64,000 bases of DNA. Origin: Sipunculus nudus (Eukaryota; Annelida; Sipuncula; Golfingiida; Sipunculidae). This document shows, one piece after another, positions 51,383-62,127 of the stretch (position 1 is its first letter; the number at the start of each line of letters is the position of its first letter). The translations under genes and the position numbers were made by a program. The notes beneath the pieces were generated by a model that saw only the letters and a program-made list of their open reading frames with translations, was not told where the DNA came from and ran no database searches. The stretch covers positions 14,969,664 to 15,033,663 of the forward strand of contig CM049315.1 of assembly GCA_026874595.1 (NCBI GenBank), given 5' to 3'.

Positions 51383-51451
51383 CTTTTCTGCCTTCGTGTA
51401 AAACCTCCGTGTGAAACAGTTTGAATTGTTCTTTGCTGAAGTAGATTGAAT
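51383..51451 (-). CDS. Exon I: end of SEA domain and linker
   Basis: 69-nt exon with a long T-rich tract before the acceptor ...ttattttag and donor G|GTAACA, phase 1 at both ends. It completes an Asn codon with exon H, then encodes SIYFSKEQFKLFHTEVLHEG, and reads into exon J as V-RIEDSC. It supplies the last strand of the SEA domain and a charged link to the membrane-proximal EGF. There is no strong motif of its own; it is called from splice sites and phase agreement on both sides. Confidence 0.78.
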
Positions 51452-51504
51452 CTAAAATAAAAAAAAAACAAAAAAATACTGAATACCACTGTTATAATCA
51501 GAGC

Positions 51505-51800
51505 GGACCGGTATAATAAGGGTATACAAATACAATATATGTAAACTTGGTTTATAAGTGTATACCAATAAAATATATGTAAACCTATTTAATTGGTGTA
51601 TACCAATGTAATATATGTAAATTTGTGTAATAAATGTATACCAATATAATAAATGTAAACCTGTTTAATAAGTGTATACCAATATAATATATATATATAT
51701 ATAAGCCTGTTAAACAAGTGTATACCAATTAAACATTTGTTCACATGTTTAATAAGTGTATACCAATATAGTATATGTAAACCTGTATCATCAGTGTTGT
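51505..51800. repeat. 38-bp minisatellite, part 1 (intron H-I)
   Basis: Tandem units close to taaacctgtttaataagtg + tataccaatataatatatg, period 38 bp with frequent small indels. Interrupted by the SINE at 51804-52033. Confidence 0.88.
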
Positions 51801-51803
51801 TAA

Positions 51804-52033
51804 GGGGTGACATAAAGGAGTGATCGGCCAAATATTTTCCCCTGAGTAATTTGTCTTTGTAACAAAAAGCCGATCCAGTATTTTCCCCTCAGTAATTTTT
51901 CTTCGTAACAAAATGAGGCCTCGTCCGGGATTCGAACCCATGTCGGTGGCGCACATGTCCGGCGTTCCAATCGCTTCGCTAGAAAAGCAAGCTTCACTAG
52001 CAAGACAGTTCGGTCCGCTTTTTTATGTCACCA
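51804..52033 (-). mobile_element. tRNA-derived SINE, minus orientation, inside the 38-bp minisatellite
   Basis: On the minus strand it starts GGTGACATAAAAAAGCGGAC, with A box TAGCGAAGCGATTGG (51967-51981) and B box GGTTCGAATCC (51928-51938). The tail carries a partial tandem duplication of the aattactgaggggaaaat / ttgttac module. It matches the copy at 54945-55096 through the head and tRNA-like region. It splits the flanking 38-bp array, so it inserted after the array formed. Confidence 0.75.
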
Positions 52034-52035
52034 CG

Positions 52036-52720
52036 TATCAGTGTACACCAATATAAAATGTGTAAATCTGTTTAACAAGTGCATACCAGTATAATATATG
52101 TAAAACTGTTAAATAGGTGTATACCAATATAATATGGAAATCTTTAAATAAGTGTATACCAATACAACATGTGTAAACCTGTTCAATAATTGTATACCAA
52201 TATTATAAATGATTACCTGTGTAATCAGTGTATACCAATATGATAAATGTAAACCTGTTTAATAAGTGTATACCAATATAATATATGTAAACCTGTTAAA
52301 TAAGTGTACTTATTCAACGTATGTAAATCTGTGTAATCAGTGTATACCAAAATGATAAATGTAAACCTGTTAAATAAGTGTATACCAATATAATATATGT
52401 AAACCCGTTTTATAAGTTTATACCAATTCAACATTTGTAAACCTGTTTAATAAGTGTATACCAATATAATATGTAAACCCGTTTAATAAGTGTATACTAA
52501 TTCAACATTTGTAATTCTGTTTAATAAGTGTATACCAATATAGTATATGTAAACTTTTTTAACATATATATACCATAATATCTGTAAACCTGTGTTATAA
52601 GTGTACACCAATATTACATATGTTAACCTGTTCAATAAGTGTTTACCAATATAGTTTATCTAAACCAGTTTAATAAGTGTATATGTGTGTATACCAGTAT
52701 AACGGCAAGCGTATACGAGT
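52036..52720. repeat. 38-bp minisatellite, part 2 (intron H-I)
   Basis: Continuation of the same 38-bp array beyond the SINE, about 17 further units, degenerating near 52,700. Confidence 0.88.
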
Positions 52721-52758
52721 GTGATAAATGTATTGCGATATAATTTCAGTTTAAATGA

Positions 52759-52761
<3 letters not shown>

Positions 52762-52800
<39 letters not shown>

Positions 52801-52811
52801 TGTGTGTGTGT
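52762..52811. repeat. (TA)n(GT)n microsatellite in intron H-I
   Basis: TA dinucleotides to 52797, then gcgtgtgtgtgtg. Confidence 0.93.
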
Positions 52812-53309
52812 TTGCAGTTGATGCCTGTACCTGATATTATTACATATGTAAAAATTACGACAGAACCGGTTCACTATTAGTAAAATCATATACACTAAAT
52901 ACGTGAAGTTAGCGATGTGTTTAGTAATTTGTATCTTATACACATGCATATGCATTTAACAATCAACACTTTTTATGTTTCGTAGACAGATTATATAGAC
53001 TGCTGATATAAAGCTCTTTTCAGAATATCACCAAATGAGTATAAATTTCGAAAATATGGAACCATCTAAAAATGGTTGAAAATATAGTTACGAGACGTTT
53101 TATAAAGGTGAAAAAAAATAATAAATGCTCCCTTTTTACTTGTTTTAACATATTACTCGGGTTTAATAAAAACGAGTAAGTTTTCAGTGAATATGATGAG
53201 ATAAACTGATGTTCATAGGCTGATACAATCAATCCGTATCGTGAACTGCAATGTGTTACATATACCGAAATGCGCCCGCCCACACAGAGAAATATTGCCT
53301 AGTACTTAC

Positions 53310-53419
53310 TATCACTTTGTGCTGCTGATGCTATGAGAGCAGCCGCAATAACAGAACGCTCAGCTAACGCCAGTGTCCGCCCGAAACGAACCTCATAGTC
53401 CACCAAAAGACTGCCCGCC
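53310..53419 (-). CDS. Exon H: SEA domain with cleavage loop
   Basis: 110-nt exon, acceptor ...cacgcttcag, donor A|GTAAGTACT, phase 2 in and phase 1 out. It begins AGSLLVDYEVRF. The Gly-Ser pair is in the position of the autoproteolysis site of SEA domains (consensus G|SVVV), followed by the strand VDYEVRF. An alanine-rich helix follows (ALAERSVIAAALIASAAQSD). Substitution of VVV by LLV may or may not permit self-cleavage; the nucleophilic Ser is kept. This is the strongest single piece of evidence for the SEA assignment. Confidence 0.9.
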
Positions 53420-53732
53420 CTGAAGCGTGTCCATATGTATCAGATATTTAAACTATGCAGAGGGAATACTTTATTTATAACATTAAATTTCACTAAATTT
53501 ATTTATTTTTTACAGTACCGATCATTCTAACTTTCACAATGAAATAATCAATAAATCATGATAGTTTATATGCAGAACTAACAACACGAATTGATAAAAA
53601 CCGAAACAACATAAATATAACATATAATTATAGCTGATAATTTCAAATAATATTAATAAAAGCAGAAAAATAAAATGGGAATTATGGTATGCATATATAC
53701 ATCTTTGTGTTTAAAATATCCTGTGCTTAATG

Positions 53733-53782
53733 TTATATATATATATATTTATTAATATATGTATGTGTGTGTGTGTGTGTGT
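53733..53782. repeat. (TA)n and (GT)n microsatellites in intron G-H
   Basis: Short TA tract then a GT tract from 53764, separated by attaatatatgta. Confidence 0.85.
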
Positions 53783-53839
53783 TTGTGTATACGATTAATA
53801 ACAATTTCTTCTTACTTAATAAAAATCGTAGGTACTAAC

Positions 53840-53898
53840 CTGAAATCCGTGAATGATACATCTATAAATCCGTCGAATCTTTTGTATATACTGATGAA
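53840..53898 (-). CDS. Exon G: SEA domain, central strand
   Basis: 59-nt exon, acceptor ...taactttttag, donor AG|GTTAGT, phase 0 in and phase 2 out. It encodes FISIYKRFDGFIDVSFTDF plus a split Arg codon. The GFIDVSFTDFR segment matches the strand that precedes the cleavage loop in SEA domains (family pattern: gf..v.v..frpGS). The exon is short, but its phase fits both neighbours and the residues are diagnostic. Confidence 0.87.
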
Positions 53899-54944
53899 CT
53901 AAAAAGTTAAAAAATTAAAGGAAAAAAACGTTAATATCCAGGTTAAAAAAAAGGAAATGAAATTCACTGATCCCTGCTAAACAAAAATCAACAAAAAGTA
54001 ACTCAATACTGGATGAAATAAATTCATGCAGCAACTCCCTGGTTAAACTAATACACGTATAAAATACACCACCGTTAAACAATTGCTATAAAGCTTTTAA
54101 AGCTAACACTTATTTGGTCTTCAAATGTTGTTCAGTTAGAAACTTATTACAAGTCGTAAATTCATAAGTGACCAAAACATTTGGTTCGGGATTTTAAAGA
54201 AATCCCATGTATTAAATGTATAACGCGTTTCTGTTTAAGTTACATAATTTCTTTTAAAGAATAAAATTACGAAAACATATCGTTGTGCAATGAAAACTTA
54301 AGTACATCTTTAACTGGATAAATGCAGTAAATCTGGCCTTAACTAATTTACATATAAACTAAATCTCAGTTACAAAGAACACACACTAAACCACTGAAAA
54401 CACTAACGCTCATACGGGACATATTCAGAAAACAAGACGCCAAGTGGTCTAATGTTTACTCTGTATCATATTGTACATGATAATGCGTTATCAGTAAATA
54501 AAACATTTAAGTTTATCTGTGATCAAACTTTGGTGGCTTTCTGCTTACCAGTCACATGATCAATAGTTGAAACAATTCCTGAGATATATGGCGATAGTCA
54601 TTACATTATTAATGCAATCAAATGAAATAATAAATAAAAAAATCCATAAAGACACACTTTTAAAAAGATAAAATTGAATACTAACTCTCTGCATCTATTT
54701 TTAATTGCTAGGCAGAAATACTGATCAGAATATGAAAGCAGGAGTATTTTTCTGTTCTGACTTATCCATGAAAACTAAATAAAAAAGATAAATGTGCAAA
54801 ACATAGTTCGACACATGTAGTGTCCTGCAGCTTATAACCAGCCATCAGTTATAACTTCAAATTTCTAGTCTAATATGATGCTTATACTGTAACTGTGCCT
54901 GGGGATATAGTAAAATGCATAATATCATGTTTGCAAATTGCTAC

Positions 54945-55096
54945 GGGGTGACATAAAAGCGGACTGAACTGTCTCGCTGGTGAAGCTTGTTTTTCTAGTG
55001 AAGCGGTTGAGACTTCTGCGCCACCAACGTGGGTTCGAAACCGGAATCGGCCCAATGTTTTTCCCTGAGAAATTTGTCTTCGTAACAAAATAAATG
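54945..55096 (+). mobile_element. tRNA-derived SINE, plus orientation, intron F-G
   Basis: Starts GGGGTGACATAAAAGCGGAC. It has an A-box-like TAGTGAAGCGGTTG (from 54996) and a B box GGGTTCGAAACC (55031-55042), then a tail cctgagaaatttgtcttcg / taacaaaa. The same family lies inverted at 51804-52033. Confidence 0.72.
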
Positions 55097-55545
55097 TAAT
55101 TGTCAACTTTTGCCACTGACAAAATAACATGTTCAGTAAAGCAACAGTTTTGAGAATGATATCATACTTTTCTTTCACATTTATTGTTCCCTGCTCCAAG
55201 TTGCTATTTACTGTGATCTGAAAGATAAAGTTTCATTCTTTTCTATTTTTTTTTTTCGAAAGAAAAGCTGAAGCTTGGATTAAATATGGTTGAAACTTTG
55301 TATTTTCACCATTTTAAGAATTCTGAGACATTTTTTTGTTCTTTATATAGGAGCTGACAAAATTGTTCCTATGTTGTCTTGGCCAGTAAACCAATAAATA
55401 TTTGGTTTCCAAAACGTATTCCACCTGTCCTTACACAAGACCATTTTGACTATATGTCGAGGTTTACAATGTCACAAAAATATCAAATATCAATTACGGA
55501 TGACATGAAACTTAACTTGAATATTTTACTTGGCATTCAACTCAC

Positions 55546-55652
55546 CATTGACGTAAGTTTAGCAGTCAGCTCGATGGTGAGAGGGTCACTTGGGTCATTG
55601 TAACTGACTTTGTATTTTCTGGCAAAGGTGGCTGACATCTGAACTTTCTCCA
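55546..55652 (-). CDS. Exon F: SEA domain, N-terminal part
   Basis: 107-nt exon, acceptor ...ctacctccag, donor ATG|GTGAGT, entering in phase 1 and leaving in phase 0. It encodes VEKVQMSATFARKYKVSYND followed by PSDPLTIELTAKLTSM. The pattern (beta strand with SATF, then an ND-PSDPL turn and an amphipathic helix) fits the first strand and helix of a SEA domain. It reads directly into exon G (FISIYKRF), giving the usual helix-to-strand transition. A competing open stretch near 55,200 that starts ITVNSNL is not needed to complete the domain. Confidence 0.85.
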
Positions 55653-56784
55653 CTGGAGGTAGATTTTACAAATAAGGCTTATATTAAGCGACATTGTAGC
55701 GTGGCAACGTATATGTAATTAATCACAGGAAAACAATGCACGTTTATTCCATGTATAAGTAATTAACTCGCTTCATAGGTCGTAGTTCATGTACGGAGCG
55801 GTCAAGGAGCACATGATTACCGTTTAAAATGGTTTTTATGGTAGGGTTTTCCACACAACCGTATGGAAAACCTATTTAGCATAAAATTGGCATAATTGTG
55901 GCCCTTATCATTAATGATATTTATCTAGTGGAAAATAATGGTCAGTAAACGTACGCCATGGACCGCCACCTGGGGATCCTTGTATATTGATGCCGTGCCA
56001 CCTGGGGATCCGTGTATATTGATGCCGTGCCAAGAACATTATTATAGTGGATATCTGGTGACATGCTACCCTATTATATTTTTTACAATTCACCAAACAA
56101 ATTGTTTAGAAAATATATTATAAGATTGCACTGACAATAATTTCTGTTAGAAATATAGATACATATCGACCAAGATAATCTTGCAAGAGAAGAAATGTGA
56201 ATGGTCATTCATTAAATCAAAGCTATAATGAATTTATCTATTGCATTCGGTTTCCAGTAAATATTAACTTCGAGGCACTTCATCGTGCTTTATGGAAATA
56301 TGTATATGATGACATGAGACAACCCATTGTAGTGAACATTATGCTGTCAGAACTCGTAAATGTCCATACAAGGGATATATACCAAGAGCTGCACACCCAT
56401 ATTTAATCACTTTCAGTTACCCACAGTTTACCTTTTGTCAAATTTCAATCAGCCTTTTTTTCAGATTTCTTACAGAAACACAGTCACTTATAATCAACAA
56501 AACAATAACACTCCTCTTTGTGAATGGTTAATATGTTAAATTTGATTTTACTGATAGAACGTTTCAGCAAATATAACATTGGGAACAAGAGTGTACTAAA
56601 GCAATAGTAAAAAGCAAAAGTCTTCCTTGCTCTATGTGAAATCTCTTGGAAATCTTGGCCCGGTGCCAACATACACGGCTCCTCTTAATCCCCGTGGAAG
56701 CAGTGTTGCGAATGAACTGGATTACCAGGAATGGAATGCCACCGCTGCGTGAGGACTGTATTTCAAATTTTAAGTCACAAGTCT

Positions 56785-56941
56785 AAACGTTGAGATAAAT
56801 AGTCCCGATCATTCCACAATACCTGACACGACCGTTGAGGCAAGTAGTCCCGACCATTCCACGATACCTGACACGACCGTTGAGACAAGTAGTCCCGACC
56901 ATTCCACAATACCTGACACGACCGTTGAGACAAGTAGTCCC
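56785..56941. repeat. 45-bp minisatellite interrupted by the MITE
   Basis: Units beginning agtcccga recur at 56801, 56846, 56891 and 56936, an exact 45-bp period (agtcccgaccattccac ... ctgacacgaccgttgagac). The array resumes right of the MITE at 57480-57512. The 15-codon period gives a spurious repetitive frame on the minus strand. Confidence 0.88.
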
Positions 56942-57479
56942 TAGACTGGTACCCTGCTCTATTATGGCCCTCAGCCAAGCATAGAGACAGGCGTACAACG
57001 CCATCTTAAGTACTCCCAGTTGCAACACCTAACTTACCTGAAGACTGGTTCCAACTCCAGTTTGCACGCTCATACCGGTTGTCATGGACGTTCACGCGAT
57101 CCTCGCTGATTATCCGTGAAGATATCTTATAAAATAATTTTCTTTATATATTTCTAGTTTTCTAATATTGAAATATGATTGGTTGCACAAAAATTGAAAG
57201 CTGGATGTATAGATAATACGATATACTGAATCTTTGATATTCCATTGCACTTAGCATGGATTTATTATTAATATCTATTGATCTAATCATTAAAGTCACA
57301 CGTAATATACAACCAACTTTTGGCATCTTCTCTGAGCAAACGAAATACGTATTTTTAACATATATAATATATACTGGAGTTGGAACCAGTCTGCCGGGAG
57401 TACATAAGATGGCGTTGTACGCCCGTCTCTATGATTGGCATAGAGCAGCAGTGCCATAATAGAGCGGGGTACCAGTCTA
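56942..57479. mobile_element. Mutator-like MITE copy 2 (long TIRs, 9-bp target duplication)
   Basis: Left end TAGACTGGTACCCTGC and right end GGTACCAGTCTA are inverted repeats extending about 80 bp, including TATTATGGC, CATAGAGAC and GTACAACGCCATCTTA segments. A perfect 9-bp direct duplication AGTAGTCCC flanks the element (56933-56941 and 57480-57488). Both flanks belong to one unit of the surrounding 45-bp minisatellite, so the insertion interrupted that array. A second copy lies at 9992-10492. No transposase is encoded. Long TIRs with a 9-bp duplication fit Mutator-like elements. Confidence 0.8.
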
Positions 57480-57633
57480 AGTAGTCCCGATCATTCCACA
57501 ATACCTGACACGAAGAGTTTCGTTTCGATTAGAAACCCCCTACGGCGGGAGGGTGCCCCTCTTGGCCAAAAAGTGCTTGCTAAGGTGAAATGTCATACGT
57601 GAATTAATTAATGCAGGGTTACAAGTCACTCAC

Positions 57634-57696
57634 CTGGGGCTGGGGTCGTTGGTGGGGCCGGAGGTGCTGTTGTTTCTACTTCCACTTCGTCAAATA
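57634..57696 (-). CDS. Exon E: acidic then Pro/Thr-rich stalk
   Basis: 63-nt minus-strand exon, acceptor ...tataattttag, donor G|GTGAGT, phase 1 at both ends. It encodes FDEVEVETT followed by APPAPPTTPAP. The Pro/Ala/Thr composition suggests an extended, possibly O-glycosylated spacer between the EGF array and the SEA domain. Transmembrane mucins have mucin stretches in their ectodomain, but this one is only about 20 residues. Assignment rests on good splice sites and on exact phase agreement with both neighbours. Confidence 0.78.
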
Positions 57697-59028
57697 CTAA
57701 AATTATATAAAAAGGTAGTTTCACATGTCAAATGATCCCAGTCGGCACAGCGGGAACTTCACTGAAGCCCAGACAACCATAAATGTATTTGATTAAGGCT
57801 ATACTTGACTCTTTAATATAACCACTCATGTATTTCGTATATGTTTTCCTTAACATTAAATTTTCTATTAAATGTCTTTCGTACCTCAACATCAATACCC
57901 TCAGAAAAACAAGTATGTATCCGGTATTTCACCGAGCCTGTGAACAATTACACAGTAACACGTTTGTTACTGGCATGGAGTGTGCCTAAAAAAACTCCCC
58001 TTCATTATGAGAAAGCGAGAATATCTTGCCAGTAAACTTCATCAACTGTTAAGATAATCGAAAGTAAGACTTTTTTTTTCAAAATTCCGTCTATCGTGGA
58101 CAACTTATATTATATCTTATATCCCTATTAAAATTGTTCATTGTCTTCCTAGTACTGTGTCTTGGATAATACAGAAGGGCTTTCAGGAACGCGATAAGTA
58201 TCGGTGACGCTTAAAATCCCATCGCAACGCTCCGCAGTGAAGGTACAATCAGACGTGCGAGTACCAAAGCGTCATTCTCTCGTCAAAGTCGCTAAATTCG
58301 TGTCAGCTGCTTTATCCAAATTATTCAACTATGTAAGTGTTCTGACAGTTTAGTTATCTTTAACTCACCAAACAAGCGGAACCTATGCTTAAATAAATAA
58401 TTACGAATTTCCTGCCACGCATTGTACGCCGCATTAGCGATCTATTGACATAAAATAAAAAAAGAAAGAATATCTATTTAATTATACAAGGTTTTTTCAC
58501 TATTTCAACTATTTTGCGATGCTACAATCCATTGGACTAAAGATATTATACGCGCGACCCGGACTCTCTATTTTTCTTTGCCTACTAAAACACCTTGATT
58601 CAAGCAAACAAAATCCCGTTTCTCGTTTCATTGGTATAATATCGCGTACGCATGTGAATAATCACCTCCTTCGGTTGAAAATAATGTGTGTTGTTTATAA
58701 GACATTCTTGCCTATGGAAGCAAGTTTGCTAACGTTTTGATATTTGATTTTTGTTGGCATGTTATATTTTTTATCAATTCAGATCTTAAATAATTGACTT
58801 CTGAAAACTGTCATTTCTGCAATATATTGCACCAAACGCCTAGGAGTAGGCCCAGAAAGTAAAGGTTGTCTGTATTTGGTAATAAAGCGATTATAAAGAA
58901 CCTTTAAATTGTCATACTCTTGTGGAATGTTTAAAAAATACAAATAGCTGTACTGAGCCACAGTTGAAATCAATCCATGTAAAGTCGTCAGTAAAATATA
59001 CTGAAAATATAATAAAGGTTCCACTTAC

Positions 59029-59283
59029 TACAGTAGCCATCACCTGTCGTTATGTATTTGTCCTGACAGACACAAGTATAACCTCCTGCAGTGTCTACAC
59101 ATTTCTGTGACGTAGTACACAAAGATGAATTCCGGGAACACTCATCAATGTCCGTCTCACATTTATCACCCGTCCAGCCCGGCTTGCAGTCTGTACAGCC
59201 AGTGATATTGTCACACCGCAGCACATTATCACCACAGTTACACAAGTACTGACAGTTTTCTCCCCAGTGTAAACTGTCACATG
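59029..59283 (-). CDS. Exon D: tandem EGF-like domains (cysteine-dense plus cbEGF)
   Basis: The longest internal exon, 255 nt, acceptor ...ttctttttag, donor A|GTAAGT, phase 1 at both ends. The first half (CDSLHWGENC, YLCNC, GCTDCKPGWTGDKC) is a cysteine-dense EGF of the laminin/MEGF type. The second half opens with DIDEC, contains GGYTCVC and ends GDGYC, a standard cbEGF. Possible N-glycosylation sequons are NIT and NSS. Two modules in one exon suggest loss of an intron or an old fusion. It joins exon E through A|TA (Ile), so the Pro/Thr stalk follows the last cysteine directly. Confidence 0.9.
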
Positions 59284-59647
59284 CTAAAAAAGAATACACA
59301 TTTTTATTTGTACGGTTATACGATTATACATAACATGACACGTTTGCATTTACCAACAGATGTATACACAGCAATGATCCCATAAAAATTACCTTCAGTA
59401 CTTCATAGATATTCACAAGGCTTCTCCAAAAAGAGTTTTCGGATAAAGCCTTTTTTGCGGATCATTGATTTGTTGTTTTGTGTGAGTGTCATACCACTAG
59501 GGATGTGAACTTCCAGGTTCTTTTCAGTCAGTCAGTCAAAATAACAGGCACACCAGACATTAACACCAAAAGAAAAATTCTAAGACAGTCTTAACTAAAA
59601 TAACTAACAAATATAATAACAAATTAATGGGTTACTTACAGATCTCG

Positions 59648-60540
59648 GGGGGGGGGGGGGGGGGGTGCCGTCAACACTAACAATTATTACGTTAGTTCAC
59701 AGAGTCCAATAATCCTCATAACACTAATCTTCCTAACACAGACAATTCAGAATGTTCCAGGTCACATGATTTCTCGCTCTCACGTGACGTCTAGACGTTC
59801 TGGTGGCCTCTGGCGTAATCCATGTGTACACGGAGCATAGTCCAGTCCCAGCGTAATGGTCACAACACACAACTGGTTCTTCCTGCGGAATAACTGTTAA
59901 TCGTCCGTAAAACACAATCCACGTGCCGCATACCGAATGCTCCTGTGGAACCCTGAATCAACGGCTCTCTCAGTTACAGTCTACTGTAATCTTTCAGTTA
60001 CCGGATACCGAACAAACGCACTCTCTAGTGAAATTAAGCACCATCACAGTTTCGCGTCAAGACAAAGTCCTCTTGCTTGTTCCTGGGAGCACTCACCATC
60101 ACAAGAATGCCTGCCCTTCGGCAAAAAAAAAAAAAAACACTCTCTCTGAAGCACTTTACATGCAAGTGTCAACAAGGTGGCCTCCCTCAGACCTTAACTG
60201 TCAATAACCACTGACGCGATCGCCAATCTGGACACACAGAAGATAGCAGACCAGCCGGTTGGACTGCGGATCAAAAGCATGCTCAGGTGACGCTACACTC
60301 ACGAAGCGCTCCGGCTCTCCTGAAGGTAGCTAGGATTCAGCATCTCTTTGTGCTTTTGTGTATAAATAAAGCAAAATGCCCCGAATATTACCGACTGATG
60401 AATCTGAGAGATAGAGGGGGGGGGGGGGGGGGAGAGAGAAAAGGTTCCCCGTTCGCTCCCTATTTAAGTTGGTCAAATAGACAAGAACTAAACAAGGTCT
60501 GAGGAGTATATCAATGGTGATCGGTCAAACACACTGCCTT
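59648..60540. other. GC-richer unclassified block in intron C-D
   Basis: Between two long G tracts (59648-59665 and 60416-60431) base composition rises relative to the AT-rich surroundings, and TATAAATAAA-type signals are present near 60360. It may be a transposon remnant. I find no terminal repeats and no recognisable protein. Confidence 0.25.
60416..60431. repeat. G homopolymer with purine tail
   Basis: A run of at least 16 G followed by gagagagaaaagg, in intron C-D. Confidence 0.9.
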
Positions 60541-60611
60541 AATATGAGATCGACCACAATTTTGGCTGGTGATTATAGGTGTAGTTTACTATGTGGAGGG
60601 TAACTACTGAC

Positions 60612-60734
60612 CTTCACAGGTTCTGGAATCAGAGCGAAGCTTATTTCCGGGAGAGCAGTAACAGGTGTAACCACCCTCAGTGTTCCTACAGCCGCCAGCA
60701 CAAGAATCTGTGTCGTCGGTGCATTCGTTAATGT
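60612..60734 (-). CDS. Exon C: calcium-binding EGF-like domain
   Basis: 123-nt minus-strand exon, acceptor ...tgatttcag, donor G|GTCAGT, phase 1 to phase 1. It encodes DINECTDDTDSC...GGC, then GGYTCYC and a final SRTC: a full cbEGF with the DxNEC opening and the GGY aromatic signature before the fourth cysteine. It splices to exon D with the split codon G|CA (Ala). The intron to exon D is 1328 bp and contains a GC-richer block and two long G tracts. Confidence 0.88.
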
Positions 60735-61451
60735 CTGAAATCATAAATAAACGCTATGGATCCATAGTTTGTGATATCGTATGCAGTTTAAAAGGCAAGG
60801 CTGAGTGAACTGACACTATTGACATGAAACGCGTCAAAGTCACAGTTCATACATGTCTGAGAAGCATGTAGCCATACTCATAGTTTGTAAGCAATAACTG
60901 GACCCCCCCCCCCCCTGAGAAGTTTGATACTGAACTTCCTTATAATCATAATAAAATTTTGTTTTCTCCCTTTCGTTGAATATATATAAAAATGTTGCAG
61001 GAAAGTGTGTGTTCCATAATCGCAATATATTCTGTTTGACCAAGTTGTTAAAATGCTCAGTTCAGTTGTCATGGTAAATAGAAATGGATCTATGTTATCA
61101 TTATAATTTAATCATATCATAATTTAATCATCATAATTAAGTTTCATTCCATTATATATAGCCATGGCATCAAAAATGTACTATAAAACTGAAACTGCGT
61201 CCACTTTTCAATATAAAGCGAAACCAAGAAGAATTTCTTGTAACCGTAACTGGTGTCGTATTTTCAAGTAAGGCAGTGTAATGCTTGAACGACACAGAAG
61301 CAATTATGTAATACTTCTAATATCTTTCGAAGGTTATAATTATTATTTCGAGTGGCTAGATTTCGACTCCATATGGAAACCACGGCATGTTAATGATAAT
61401 GTATATATTTATATTGATCTTTGCGCTTCAACTAGTCGGTAAAATGTTTAC

Positions 61452-61562
61452 CGTTGCATGACTTGCCGTCGGTATCAAGTTCGTACCCTGGTCTACACTG
61501 ACAGGACTCCACAGTACCATTCTTCACACAGATATGGTCACAGGACTTCGTGCAGGTCATGT
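61452..61562 (-). CDS. Exon B: EGF-like domain with irregular acceptor
   Basis: Encodes a six-cysteine EGF module: MTCTKSCDHIC, then SCQCRPGYELDTDGKSC. The donor G|GTAAAC gives phase 1 and joins exon C to make DINEC. The start is a problem. Phase and domain spacing put it at 61562 (AC|ATG...), but the two intron bases there are CG, not AG. The only nearby AG that keeps phase, ending ...tcgaaag about 50 nt upstream, would insert a hydrophobic LIILLSTLLLIFL stretch between EGF domains. Either this allele or assembly has a damaged acceptor, or a non-canonical or alternative start is used. The domain is clear; the 5' boundary is not. Confidence 0.72.
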
Positions 61563-61739
61563 CGTGTAAAAAAATAAGCAAAAGTGTACTAAGTAAGATG
61601 ATCAGTGCTTTCGATGAAAAAGAAACGTTCTGTTTAAAGTAGAAAAGTAGTAAATCATGACAATGCATATATATAGAGAAGGAGAGACATACAGAGAGAG
61701 AGAGATATGAAAAGCCATCCTGGTTCATTGTATATAGAG

Positions 61740-61850
61740 ATGGAGCTAGAATACACAGACAAGTCGGTTCACTTCCGATGGAAATCGAAGCCATGCTCTT
61801 TCGATTTCCTGTCGGCTGCTTTAACCACTAAGCTACGACAGATCCCAAAC
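61740..61850 (-). mobile_element. tRNA-derived SINE in intron A-B
   Basis: On the minus strand an RNA polymerase III A box (TAGCTTAGTGGTTAAAGC, 61818-61835) is followed by a B box (GGCTTCGATTTCC, 61780-61792). The region between them does not fold as a tRNA anticodon arm, so this is a tRNA-like SINE head and not a tRNA gene. Confidence 0.6.
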
Positions 61851-62027
61851 CCCTCTAAGTATTTGTACACTGTTATAGGAACCAGCGAAACTACGTCACG
61901 GTTGTGACGTCAGAATTCTTTCCACAACATGAGTCGACACGGCGACTTTGCATTCAGCAGGAAGAACTGATTTTCATATATGGCGCATGTGCGGCAGTGT
62001 ACCGACTTTTCTGTGTATTCTAGTTTA

Positions 62028-62127
<100 letters not shown>

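Noticed and set aside
54882..55240. Candidate extra exon ITVNSNLEQGTINVKEK near 55,200 with a good acceptor
   Set aside because: Exons F and G already join in phase to give a complete SEA domain. This segment has no convincing phase-0 donor and runs into a SINE.
56775..57028. Repetitive minus-strand frames (GRDYLSQRSCQV type)
   Set aside because: Generated by the 45-bp minisatellite and the MITE end.
61780..61840. Possible tRNA gene (A and B boxes)
   Set aside because: No acceptor-stem pairing or anticodon arm, so classified as a SINE head.
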